A stretch of 64,000 bases of DNA from Tsuneonella aeria (GTDB taxonomy: Bacteria; Pseudomonadota; Alphaproteobacteria; Sphingomonadales; Sphingomonadaceae): NCBI RefSeq assembly GCF_009827495.1, contig NZ_WTZA01000002.1:248001-312000 (forward strand), given 5' to 3'. Positions within the stretch are counted from its first letter, which is position 1; each line of letters opens with the position of its first letter. This document shows, piece by piece, positions 51,731 through 59,663 of this stretch. The translations under genes and the position numbers were made by a program. The notes under the pieces are model-generated. The model was not told the DNA's origin. It searched no databases and saw nothing but the letters and a program-made list of their open reading frames with translations.

Positions 51731-52755
51731 CCTACGTCCCCGCGCGTCGGTCTGACGGAACGATCCAGCATGTCCGGATCAAGCAGCCCTGGCCAAAGGA
51801 TCGGCTATTCCGGATTCTCTCGATCGACGGCGGTGGCATACGGGGCGTTTTCCCGGCCGCCTATCTCGCCGAGATGGAGCGGCGGTTTCTTGACGGTCGT
51901 TCGATCGTCACTTGCTTCGACATGGTGGCGGGCACCTCGACCGGGGGCATCATCGCCCTCGCGCTTGCCCACGGTATGAGCGCTCACGAAGCGCTGCAGA
52001 TCTATGTTAATCGAGGGACCCGAATCTTTCCGGACCTGTCGGGCTGGCGAAAATGGCGGCGCCTGCTGCGCTGGATTTCTCGCCCCAAGCACGACCAGTC
52101 GGCCTTGCGCGACGAACTGCTGTCGATCTTTGGCGACAAGGTGCTCGATGATGCCACCACGCGCCTCGTCGTTCCGAGCTTCGAGGGCCGGCATGGCGAA
52201 CCCTTCCTGTACAAGACCCCCCATCATCCCGACTACCAGAAGGACCGGCACCAGCGATTTGCGCATGTAGCGCTCCATACAAGTGCGGCGCCATCCTACT
52301 ATCCTGCTGTCGACAACGACGGGTTTTTCATGTTCGATGGCGGCATCTGGGCCAACAACCCGGTCATGAACGCACTGGTCGACGTGCTGTCTTGCTACGA
52401 CGTGCCCCGGGAGAATATTCGAATACTTAGCCTGGGCACCGGAGACTCGGAGTTCACCCTTGGTGAGGGCGTACGATCCGGCGGGGTCCGGCACTGGGCG
52501 TTCCTGCGGGCATTCGAAGCGGCTGCGCGGGCACAGTGCAAGAATGCGCTCGGTCAGGCCTATCTGTTGGTTGGCAAGAACAATGTGCTGCGGATCGATC
52601 CGCCGGAATCTTCAAATCCTATTGAAATGGATGATGTCCCGCGGGCACTCGCCGAGTTGCCAGCCATTGCGCGAAGCCTGTCGGAAGCGTCGGGACACAA
52701 TGTCGCGACTATGTTCTTGGTCGATCCCGCAGACATGTTCGTGCGATGTCCGTAA
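51727..52755 (+). CDS. capV: Patatin-like phospholipase effector CapV
   Basis: 342-aa CBASS effector that degrades membrane phospholipid on cyclic nucleotide binding. Patatin marks are intact: oxyanion GGGIRG (35-40), nucleophile GTSTG (Ser71) and DGG (Asp204, FMFDGGIWANNPV). The C-terminal part would hold the ligand pocket. ATG 51727 (MTYVPARRSD) overlaps the E2 stop by 4 bp and is preferred to the in-frame 51655. Third gene of the operon. Confidence 0.92.
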   Translation: MTYVPARRSDGTIQHVRIKQPWPKDRLFRILSIDGGGIRGVFPAAYLAEMERRFLDGRSIVTCFDMVAGTSTGGIIALALAHGMSAHEALQIYVNRGTRIFPDLSGWRKWRRLLRWISRPKHDQSALRDELLSIFGDKVLDDATTRLVVPSFEGRHGEPFLYKTPHHPDYQKDRHQRFAHVALHTSAAPSYYPAVDNDGFFMFDGGIWANNPVMNALVDVLSCYDVPRENIRILSLGTGDSEFTLGEGVRSGGVRHWAFLRAFEAAARAQCKNALGQAYLLVGKNNVLRIDPPESSNPIEMDDVPRALAELPAIARSLSEASGHNVATMFLVDPADMFVRCP

Positions 52756-52885
52756 GTTAGTAGCAAGTCTGGTTTTCAGTTCCCTTCCCAAATCAGGCAT
52801 TCAGGAGCGTCCTAACAGTCGATCGCGGATAGAGTTAATCTACTTGCTCAATGATTATATAGTAGGAAAGTAAAGCAGGGGCGCA

Positions 52886-54409
52886 ATGGGAATGACAAAA
52901 ACCATCCTCATCTTCTCGGACGGCACCGGCCAGATCGGCGGGCTGCGTCCTGACCAGCGACTGTCCAACGTGTACAAGATGTATCGTGCGATGCGGCCGG
53001 GTCCGGATTCCCCGATCGACCCGCGCAAGCAGTTGCCCTTCTACGACGCCGGCCTTGGTGCTGGCGAGACCGGCGGGCTCACGTTCAAACGAGTCCGCAA
53101 CGTGCTGGCGGCTGCGGTCGGCACCGGCATCGATGAGAACGTGATCGACTGCTACGCCGCAATCATTGCGCGCTACGAGCCGGGCGACCGCATCTGCATC
53201 TTTGGCTTCAGCCGCGGCGCCTACACCGCAAGATCGCTGGCCAACGTACTTAACTTGTGCGGCGTCCCGACCCACGACGCCGACGGCGGACCGGTGCCGC
53301 GGTACGGCCCAGAGTTGCGGACGATCGCCTCGGAGGCGGTGCGGAAGGTTTATAATCACGGGGCCGGCGCAAAACGCGACCGTTACGAGACCGAGCGCGA
53401 GATTCTTGCCGCGCGCTTCCGCGCCAAGTTCGCGTCGGAGGGGACGGGAAGCGAGGGCGAGGGCCAGGGGAATGTGCAACCGGACTTCGTCGGCGTGTTC
53501 GACACGGTGGCGGCACTTGGCAGCCGGACCGCGGCGGTGATCGCGCTGACTGGCATGCTGCTGCTGGTCGGGCTAACAATCCTGGTCGCGTCGCTCGCGC
53601 CTTGGTGGATGACTGCGATCACTGCGCTGCTTCCGCTGTCTGCACTCTACTGGTTCGCGACATCGTTCTGGTCGCAGGTAAAGACGTTCGCAGACGACAC
53701 GGCGCTCAGCAAACCGTGGTGGCACTGGCGCCGTTGGGGCTACCAGCTTGGTCACGTTCACCTCGCTTGGTGGAGCGGAAAGCATTACGATCGATACGTT
53801 GACCGCGAGGTGCGTTTTCTGCGTCACGCGCTCTCGATCGACGAGGACCGCGCGCGTTTCCCACGGGTCGGGTGGGGCCGACCGTCGGACCTAGCCTGGC
53901 ACAAGGAGCGCGGGCGGGAGGACTGGCTGGTGCAGACGTGGTTCGCCGGCAACCACTCTGACATCGGCGGAAGCTATCCGGAGGAGGAGTCCAGGCTGTC
54001 GGATATCGCGTTGCGCTGGATGGTGGAGGAGTTGAAGGCCGCCATGGGCGATACGGTGACCGTACTGGACGAACGGCTGGTTACGTCGCCGAACGCGCTC
54101 GGTCTCCAGCACAGCGAGCGGACCGGAATGCTGAATGCGCAGCCGGCCTGGCTGCGAAGTATCACCGGACGCCGCCTAGTGTGGACTCACGCCGACCGCG
54201 ACATACACCCCGAGGCGCAGCTGCATCCGACCGTGCTGGAGCGGCTAGGCGCGCCCCACGTTCCGCAGATGGGGAAGGTGAAGCCGTACCGGCCGGAGAG
54301 CCTTCGGCACCACCGCGACGCGGAGGCAATCTACTCGCGGTCGGACGATGAAGCCTCGACGTTACAGACCGACTCAACAAGCGGCAGCTATCTAAATATC
54401 GCCCACTAA
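52886..54409 (+). CDS. DUF2235 (Tle1-like) alpha/beta hydrolase with membrane segments
   Basis: 507-aa predicted lipase. SDGTGQ start and GFSRGA (Ser109) give the nucleophile; FVGVFDTVAALG (Asp206) and FAGNHSDIGGSYPEE (His near 365) complete a triad. Two hydrophobic segments (about 215-236 and 240-261) sit inside the domain, so it may be anchored in the inner membrane. It lies 130 bp after capV on the same strand, past an AT-rich patch with tatatagt, and may have its own promoter. It could be a second membrane-attacking effector; a stand-alone effector is the alternative. No T6SS genes are nearby. Confidence 0.85.
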   Translation: MGMTKTILIFSDGTGQIGGLRPDQRLSNVYKMYRAMRPGPDSPIDPRKQLPFYDAGLGAGETGGLTFKRVRNVLAAAVGTGIDENVIDCYAAIIARYEPGDRICIFGFSRGAYTARSLANVLNLCGVPTHDADGGPVPRYGPELRTIASEAVRKVYNHGAGAKRDRYETEREILAARFRAKFASEGTGSEGEGQGNVQPDFVGVFDTVAALGSRTAAVIALTGMLLLVGLTILVASLAPWWMTAITALLPLSALYWFATSFWSQVKTFADDTALSKPWWHWRRWGYQLGHVHLAWWSGKHYDRYVDREVRFLRHALSIDEDRARFPRVGWGRPSDLAWHKERGREDWLVQTWFAGNHSDIGGSYPEEESRLSDIALRWMVEELKAAMGDTVTVLDERLVTSPNALGLQHSERTGMLNAQPAWLRSITGRRLVWTHADRDIHPEAQLHPTVLERLGAPHVPQMGKVKPYRPESLRHHRDAEAIYSRSDDEASTLQTDSTSGSYLNIAH

Positions 54410-54724
54410 AGCTGCATTCGGCAACTGGCCTACTTTCTGCCGTTCTGCGATGCCGGTCGGGCAAACGCTGGACGTCGGCTACTGAACAGACCTGCCATTC
54501 GACACGCCGCCTAGGAACGGCAGGAATGTCCCAAAGAAAGTCGATCGCCTCAATGCGCCAGCGTGATGAACGAAGGACCGGTTTCAGGAAGCGGACTTAG
54601 ATCTTCGAAGACCGGTATGTTCGCGGCTGCTGACATCGAGAAAGGTTCGACGGAACGCCTGCTTCACCCATTTCAGAACTCGAAACCGGCCAGAGCAGAC
54701 CCGACCCACCCCCTGCCGCCCAGG
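54410..54724. other. 315-bp non-coding stretch after the DUF2235 gene
   Basis: No gene seen. Bases 54425-54595 resemble 38745-38905, with shared phrases (ctgccgttctgcgatgccgg against ctgccattctgcgctgccgg; agacctgccattcgacac against agaccctgccgttcgaca). It is a diverged dispersed repeat. Confidence 0.5.
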
Positions 54725-55360
54725 TTAAAGCGCCCGTCCAAACCAGATCACTCGCCCGACCACGTGTACTTCCGAGCGGTTCATGTCTCTCCAGGTCGGA
54801 TATGCGGGATTGTCGCTGGCAATCGTAATCTGCTTGCCTCCGGGCTTGATGGCGACGCGCTTCACCACAAGCGCATCGTCGGCGCGCAGGACGTAGATTC
54901 CGTCGCGCAGCCGCGAAGCGTGGTCGGACGCATCGACGAGGACTTCGTCGCCGTCGCTGAGCGTGGGTTCCATGGAGTCCCCCATCACTCGCACGATTGA
55001 TAGGCTGGCGCTCTTCGCCGAAGTCAGACTTCGCAGCCAGCGCTCATCGAACCCGAAGCGCGTTTGCGCAGTCTCGCTGGCGGCCACAGCGCCGAAACCC
55101 GCGGACGCTTCAACATCGAGCACGGGGATTTCCACGAGGCCGTCCCACACGACGTTGGCCGGACCGCCGAAAACCTGCTCGTCGACGCCGAAGAAGCTCG
55201 CCAGGATCTTGCGGTCTTCATCGTCGAGCTTCCGGGGCGAGCCCCGCTTGATGAATTGCTGGATGTAGCTGGCATTGCGCCCCAGCAGCCTGGAGATCGC
55301 GGCATAGCCATATTTGTGCTTCTGGATCAGCCGGTCGAGTTCTTCCCTGACATTCTCCAT
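54725..55360 (-). CDS. S24 (LexA/CI-like) HTH repressor-peptidase
   Basis: 211-aa phage-type repressor. N-terminal HTH (YGYAAISRLLGRNASYIQQF), linker, then the S24 domain with nucleophile Ser in VMGDSMEPTLSDGDEVLVD and catalytic Lys in ALVVKRVAIKP. The self-cleavage site is probably in SAGFGAVAAS. It likely holds the element quiet and is cleaved after DNA damage. Divergent from the small gene at 55474, with an operator and a LexA box between. Confidence 0.9.
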   Translation of the reverse strand: MENVREELDRLIQKHKYGYAAISRLLGRNASYIQQFIKRGSPRKLDDEDRKILASFFGVDEQVFGGPANVVWDGLVEIPVLDVEASAGFGAVAASETAQTRFGFDERWLRSLTSAKSASLSIVRVMGDSMEPTLSDGDEVLVDASDHASRLRDGIYVLRADDALVVKRVAIKPGGKQITIASDNPAYPTWRDMNRSEVHVVGRVIWFGRAL

Positions 55361-55402
55361 GGTCGGTCCTTCATGCTTCTCGTCGGGTGTAGGATTCTTC
55401 CT

Positions 55403-55418
55403 AGACTCACGAGAGTCT
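55403..55418. promoter_or_regulatory. Inverted repeat operator of the S24 repressor
   Basis: AGACTC-ACGA-AGTCT-type dyad: AGACTC (55403-55408) and GAGTCT (55413-55418) around ACGA. It is flanked by direct repeats attcttccta and agtcttccta. It lies 43 bp upstream of the repressor start. Confidence 0.65.
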
Positions 55419-55427
55419 TCCTAATAA

Positions 55428-55442
55428 GAACATAACAGGAAC
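55428..55442 (+). promoter_or_regulatory. LexA (SOS) box between S24 repressor and the 55474 gene
   Basis: GAAC-ataacag-GAAC, i.e. GTTC-N7-GTTC on the other strand, an exact alphaproteobacterial LexA box. It is 32 bp before the small HTH-like gene and 68 bp before the S24 gene. Confidence 0.7.
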
Positions 55443-55473
55443 ACAAGCAAGATGCGAGTCGAGGTTAGTAGCA

Positions 55474-55791
55474 ATGACGTTGTTGGACCGGATCGAGATA
55501 CATCTCATCAAGCACCGCATCTCCGCAACACGCTTCGGCCGCCGCGCAGTCGGTGACCCAAGGTTCGTACTCGACCTGAGAACGGGGAGGCGCCCCAGAC
55601 GACGCACTCTTGAAAGGTTGAATGCCTATCTCGATCGGATCGAACGCGGCAGTGAAGGCAAAGGCCTTACGAGGACGGATCGTCTTCCTGCCGGTCCGCG
55701 AGCCTGTCAAAACGGCGAGCAACCTCCTGCCACAGCCGAGCCCCGTCCTTTTCACCACATCGAGCAAGGGCGTCTATTCTCTCGGCAATGA
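55474..55791 (+). CDS. Small HTH-like protein (possible Cro-type regulator)
   Basis: 105-aa basic protein. The first about 60 residues (MTLLDRIEIHLIKHRISATR, FGRRAVGDPRFVLDLRTGRR, TLERLNAYLDRIE) look like a compact helical DNA-binding domain. Placed divergently from an S24 repressor with shared operator and LexA box, it may act as Cro to that repressor. The C-terminal 40 residues overlap a convergent gene. Confidence 0.65.
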   Translation: MTLLDRIEIHLIKHRISATRFGRRAVGDPRFVLDLRTGRRPRRRTLERLNAYLDRIERGSEGKGLTRTDRLPAGPRACQNGEQPPATAEPRPFHHIEQGRLFSRQ

Positions 55792-55870
55792 AAGAAGGCC
55801 CGCGATTGCCGTGTGCCTTCTCAACCCAAAGCGCCACGCCCCACAATTCCTGCTCTCGTGTGAGGGTCAC
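55667..55870 (-). CDS. Small DUF6961-like protein
   Basis: 67-aa protein from GTG 55870. LTREQELWGVALWVEKAHGN, GPSFIAERIDALA and ARLWQEVARRFDRL match the short DUF6961 proteins of sphingomonads; function unknown. The GTG overlaps the stop of the 43-aa membrane protein gene (atgtga), so it is coupled. The longer frame from 56062 crosses the other genes and is rejected. Confidence 0.7.
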   Translation of the reverse strand: MTLTREQELWGVALWVEKAHGNRGPSFIAERIDALARCGEKDGARLWQEVARRFDRLADRQEDDPSS

Positions 55871-55998
55871 ATCAGCCAACCGACAGCGCACGCGATCGCG
55901 AACAGCATCGCGGCCCCGATCACCCACGCTTCGAGATGGAGTTTCCAGGCGTTCGCTTCGTCCTCGGCGCGCTCTTCGTCGGTCTGCCAATCGCGCAT
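55867..55998 (-). CDS. 43-aa single-span membrane protein
   Basis: MRDWQTDEERAEDEANAWKL then HLEAWVIGAAMLFAIACAVG, ending WLM. Acidic N-terminus and one clear membrane helix (about 25-42). The ATG overlaps the stop of the nuclease gene (tgatg) and its own stop overlaps the next GTG, which argues strongly for a real coupled gene. Function unknown. Confidence 0.7.
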   Translation of the reverse strand: MRDWQTDEERAEDEANAWKLHLEAWVIGAAMLFAIACAVGWLM

Positions 55999-56606
55999 CA
56001 GCACCACGACTCCCGCCGACCGGTCCAGGTGCGGGCCAGGTTTTCCGATACCAGCTGATCACCTAACGATCTGCCACTTCGAATTATGACGCGAAGCTTG
56101 CGTCCGAACTGGTCCTCGTCGCGGTTTCCGATCGGGCGCAGCTCTAACTCGCCACCGTTGAGCAGCACCACAAGCCGATCGCGCGCACGAATACCTCTCT
56201 CGTACTCCGCATTGCATTTCGGCGAGGAAATCTCCGGCGTGTCGATATCGGCAATGCGGATCTTCACGCCCTCGAGCCAGATCGTGTCGCCATCTACCAC
56301 GCACGTCTTTCGAATAGTTCCGCACACGGCGAAGCTATGCATCGCCCTTGCTTGCGCGCTCGCCGTACTGAATCGACAGTTGATTCCGACGAGCCCGCCG
56401 ATAGCTCCCGCCAGCAGACCACCGCCAACAAGCATCGCGAGCGATCGGCGTTTCGCCCGTTTCTGCCGATGTAACTCCTGGCGGAAGTCGAAGATCACCG
56501 CCCCCGGTTTGCCAACACGCTGCTTCTCTGATCTGCGCTGGAACGTCATGCAAATGCCAGCCAAGTCGTTCTGAGGATCGCGTGCTTCATTAGGATTGTC
56601 TGCCAT
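55998..56606 (-). CDS. Membrane-anchored thermonuclease (SNase) family protein
   Basis: 202-aa protein. Basic N-terminus, a membrane helix at about 57-76 (LAMLVGGGLLAGAIGGLVGI), then an SNase domain: CVVDGDTIWLEGVKIRIADI, DTPEISSPKCNAEY, FGRKLRVI and GDQLVSENLA. The catalytic arrangement (Asp, Glu, Arg) is largely present. It would be a periplasmic DNase anchored to the inner membrane. First gene of a three-gene unit with a 43-aa membrane protein and a DUF6961-like protein. Confidence 0.82.
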   Translation of the reverse strand: MADNPNEARDPQNDLAGICMTFQRRSEKQRVGKPGAVIFDFRQELHRQKRAKRRSLAMLVGGGLLAGAIGGLVGINCRFSTASAQARAMHSFAVCGTIRKTCVVDGDTIWLEGVKIRIADIDTPEISSPKCNAEYERGIRARDRLVVLLNGGELELRPIGNRDEDQFGRKLRVIIRSGRSLGDQLVSENLARTWTGRRESWC

Positions 56607-56737
56607 CGCCGATGCAAAGGTCCAAGTCCGGCATATCGTATTCCCGAAACTTTTGAGTTAAGTTGCTGGCTGCGCGCCTCCAACGTCTCCCAGGAAGAGC
56701 AGAGGTGGGCGGTTCTGGTTCGTGAAGGAGTTGGTCG

Positions 56738-56947
56738 ATGAGTGATCCAGACAAATCCAGGAACTCCGGCGGCCAGGATTGGCAGGGCTTTCGCGAGGTC
56801 GACCGGGCTATCGCCGACGACCGAATGGCTGCATACACCTGGAAGAAGGCCTGGGCCGATCCATGGGAGCGAAGGGCCCTGATCTTTGCCGGGATCATTG
56901 CGCTCGGCTTCATCGCATATGTGATAATCTACGACGGGTTGATTTGA
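56738..56947 (+). CDS. Small membrane protein beside traG
   Basis: 69-aa protein (MSDPDKSRNSGGQDWQGFRE) with a basic/aromatic N-terminal half and one C-terminal membrane helix (RALIFAGIIALGFIAYVIIY). GGAG precedes the ATG. It converges with traG, leaving 1 bp between stops. Family unknown. Confidence 0.65.
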   Translation: MSDPDKSRNSGGQDWQGFREVDRAIADDRMAAYTWKKAWADPWERRALIFAGIIALGFIAYVIIYDGLI

Positions 56948-56948
56948 T

Positions 56949-59651
56949 CTACCACTTCTTCACATTGTCGGCAGCTTCCGCTGACGCACCTCGTGCGTCC
57001 CGCGTTCTACCCTCCAGGTCATCTGTAACGCGGTCCACTCGTTGCTCGCCCCGCTCCTGAACTCTCGCGACTTCCTGCTCAATCTCCTCGCGATCGCCGG
57101 ACGAGCCCGACAACTCTCTTGGTGGTCCTCCGAGCCTGACCGAACCACGCACATCGCTTTGAGAACTTACGTCGGGGCGTGAAATCGGCGCAAAGGCAGG
57201 CAGAACAAGGTCGTCGGCGATGTCACCATGCAACCGGTCCGCGTAGCTCTCGACGAAGCGCGCCTGCAACTGCTGCCCTTGGGCGCTCATCTGGAACTCG
57301 ATGTCATCGAAGTGCACCGGGCCGTAATAATCCCGGTTGGCTTCGATCTCGGCCATGCCCCACTCGCGGTAGGCCTGGCTGAGATTGAGCGATCCGGCCG
57401 CAGTGGCGCTTTCGTACCAGCTCGCCTGATTCTCGAGGCGGCTGGCAAGCTCTTCGGCGCGGCGTGCTTCGACGGTGTAGCTCTGCGCCTCGGTGAGCGA
57501 AGTGGTGAGACCTGAGGCATTGCTCGAAACCAGCGCTTCCGAGCTCGAACTTGTCTCGCGCAAGAACCCTTCGCGCGTGGTCGACCAATTCTGGCTCTCG
57601 GAGATCTGCCTGAGCGCACCAAGCACCCGCGACCGCTCCTCCGAAGCGATCCCGATATCGCTGTCGGTCCAACTCTGGTTTCGGCCGCCGCGCACTCCAG
57701 CGGTACCACTGAAGACCTTTCCGTCAGCTTTAGCTCCCACACCCGCGTCACCATTCAGGAACCATGACACCGTGATGTCGTCAGCGGCGCGGCGGGACAG
57801 CCCGAACTGCTGCTGAAGCGTCTTGGAAGCGCTGTCGACTTCGTTGAACGCGCTACCGATGCTGTCGCTGGTGGAAGTACCGCTGACGCTCTCGTTCGAG
57901 CGCGAGCGCGTGTAAGCATCGCGGATCTCGTTGAACCGCGTGACCGCCGAGCTCGTGGATTGCTGGGCGAGGTTGGAGAAGGTCTCGCTCTGACCGCGGC
58001 TCTGGCTCGCCATGGTCGAGAGCCTACCACTGAAATCCTGGCCCAGCGTCGGGCTGAAGGGATAGCTCGACGTCGGCACATGCGCGAACTCGGCACCGGG
58101 GAAGCCGGTGGTCTGCGTGCCACTCTCGCCGAAGCTGCGAGTCTGACCCGCGCCATAGGCGATGTTGGGCGCAAGGTTGCCTTGGGCGAACTGGCGCGAG
58201 AACACGCTCGAATTGTCGATGTTCGAATTGCCGAGCGAGACGTTACCCGTGCTCGCTTCGCGCGCGGCTTCCTCGGCCGCGTTCTGGCTCGGGTTGAGGT
58301 AGGAGGTCGCCTGGGTGGAGATGGCCATGGCGCCCTTGGCGACGCCGCCGGCGAGGAACGGCACCGAGGCGACGAGATAGCCGGCCAGCACGCCGATATC
58401 GCTGTTGACGTCGCTCATTCCGCCAAAGGTCGCCAGACTCAGCCCTGTGCTGCCGCTGGCTGCCGCGACATCGCTCGCGCCCTTGAACATGAGGATCATG
58501 TGCAGGATGACGAACAGCGGCCCCCAGGCGGCAAGATAGAAGAAGCCCGTGACGTAGCCCCTGAGCGCTAGAGGTCCGCTCCTGGGCATCAGGAACAGCG
58601 GAAAGAGCACCGGAAACAGCGCGTAGAATACGACGGTCAGCACGACGTTGAGGATAGGCACCCATTTCATGGCATTGTGCGCGATTGACGAATAGGTCCG
58701 CTCGGTCTGGATATCGGCGCGGGTCTGCGCGAAGACATCGACGCTGGTCGTGCCGCTCGCGCCGGCAAAGCCGTGCATCGCCTGGTTCATTGCATTGATG
58801 GTGAGGACCTGTCGGAAGATGGCGCTCGCGCTTTGCGAGACGCCGCTCAGATACTGATAGGCGACCGGCAGGTCGGCGAGAAGCTTGGCCCTGGCGAGCG
58901 CTTCGGTCTGGCGCGGGTAGAGCTGGCGGCCCGCGACCAGCGTCATCTCGTCGATGAGGCCGGCCCACTGGTTCGATAGCGACGTATAGGCTTCGCGGCA
59001 GGTAACAATCGAGGCGGTGACGCTGTCATCAGCCTGGCGGGTCACGAACTTCTGCGCGCGCGCCGCGCTGCCGGGCGCGATCGCCGCCCAGATGTCGTTG
59101 CTCTGCGACAACTCCTTCATCGAGTAGCGGCCGAGCAGCAGGTCGTAGAACACGCATTGCCGGACATGCTCGTCGAAATTGGCGGCGAACTCGGGATCGT
59201 TAATGCGCAGGGAACGCGTTGCCTCGAGCAGCCGCGCGCCGTAGATCATGCCGTTCTTCGAATAGTTGAGATCGTCCGGCAGGCCGAAGACGAGCTCCGC
59301 CGAACGCGTGAGATAGTCGCCGGCCTGGCTGGTGAAGCTCGCCATCAGCGCGAGCCCGAGCGGAACATTGGCGACCGTGGCCGGAGCGAGGCCGGGATTC
59401 ACGCGGTCGGTGACGTGCACGTCCATCCGCGGCACCATCAGGCACATGTAGATGAGCGTCGCGCCGAGGAACCAGTTGAGCCAGGCGCGCCAGTCCTGAT
59501 TGAAGGCGAGCACGATGACCGCCAGCGCCATTCCCATCACCAGCGCGACCTGGATCAGGCTCTTGTAGCCGGCGGCGCCGGTCCAGGCGGCGACGGCGTT
59601 CAGGACGTTGACGATGTATTCGCCGCCGCCGACCGTGAATATCTCGACCAC
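56949..59651 (-). CDS. traG: Conjugal transfer protein TraG (F-type mating-pair stabilisation)
   Basis: 900-aa inner-membrane protein needed for pilus assembly and, through its periplasmic C-terminus, mating-pair stabilisation and entry exclusion. The N-terminal half has several membrane segments (about 30-50, 58-76, 330-352, 360-385, 415-435); the C-terminal half is long, Ser/Gln-rich and periplasmic. MVEIFTVGGGEYIVNVLNAV is the family start. Encoded just after traH on the same strand. Confidence 0.92.
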   Translation of the reverse strand: MVEIFTVGGGEYIVNVLNAVAAWTGAAGYKSLIQVALVMGMALAVIVLAFNQDWRAWLNWFLGATLIYMCLMVPRMDVHVTDRVNPGLAPATVANVPLGLALMASFTSQAGDYLTRSAELVFGLPDDLNYSKNGMIYGARLLEATRSLRINDPEFAANFDEHVRQCVFYDLLLGRYSMKELSQSNDIWAAIAPGSAARAQKFVTRQADDSVTASIVTCREAYTSLSNQWAGLIDEMTLVAGRQLYPRQTEALARAKLLADLPVAYQYLSGVSQSASAIFRQVLTINAMNQAMHGFAGASGTTSVDVFAQTRADIQTERTYSSIAHNAMKWVPILNVVLTVVFYALFPVLFPLFLMPRSGPLALRGYVTGFFYLAAWGPLFVILHMILMFKGASDVAAASGSTGLSLATFGGMSDVNSDIGVLAGYLVASVPFLAGGVAKGAMAISTQATSYLNPSQNAAEEAAREASTGNVSLGNSNIDNSSVFSRQFAQGNLAPNIAYGAGQTRSFGESGTQTTGFPGAEFAHVPTSSYPFSPTLGQDFSGRLSTMASQSRGQSETFSNLAQQSTSSAVTRFNEIRDAYTRSRSNESVSGTSTSDSIGSAFNEVDSASKTLQQQFGLSRRAADDITVSWFLNGDAGVGAKADGKVFSGTAGVRGGRNQSWTDSDIGIASEERSRVLGALRQISESQNWSTTREGFLRETSSSSEALVSSNASGLTTSLTEAQSYTVEARRAEELASRLENQASWYESATAAGSLNLSQAYREWGMAEIEANRDYYGPVHFDDIEFQMSAQGQQLQARFVESYADRLHGDIADDLVLPAFAPISRPDVSSQSDVRGSVRLGGPPRELSGSSGDREEIEQEVARVQERGEQRVDRVTDDLEGRTRDARGASAEAADNVKKW

Positions 59652-59663
59652 TTGCTTGATCCC

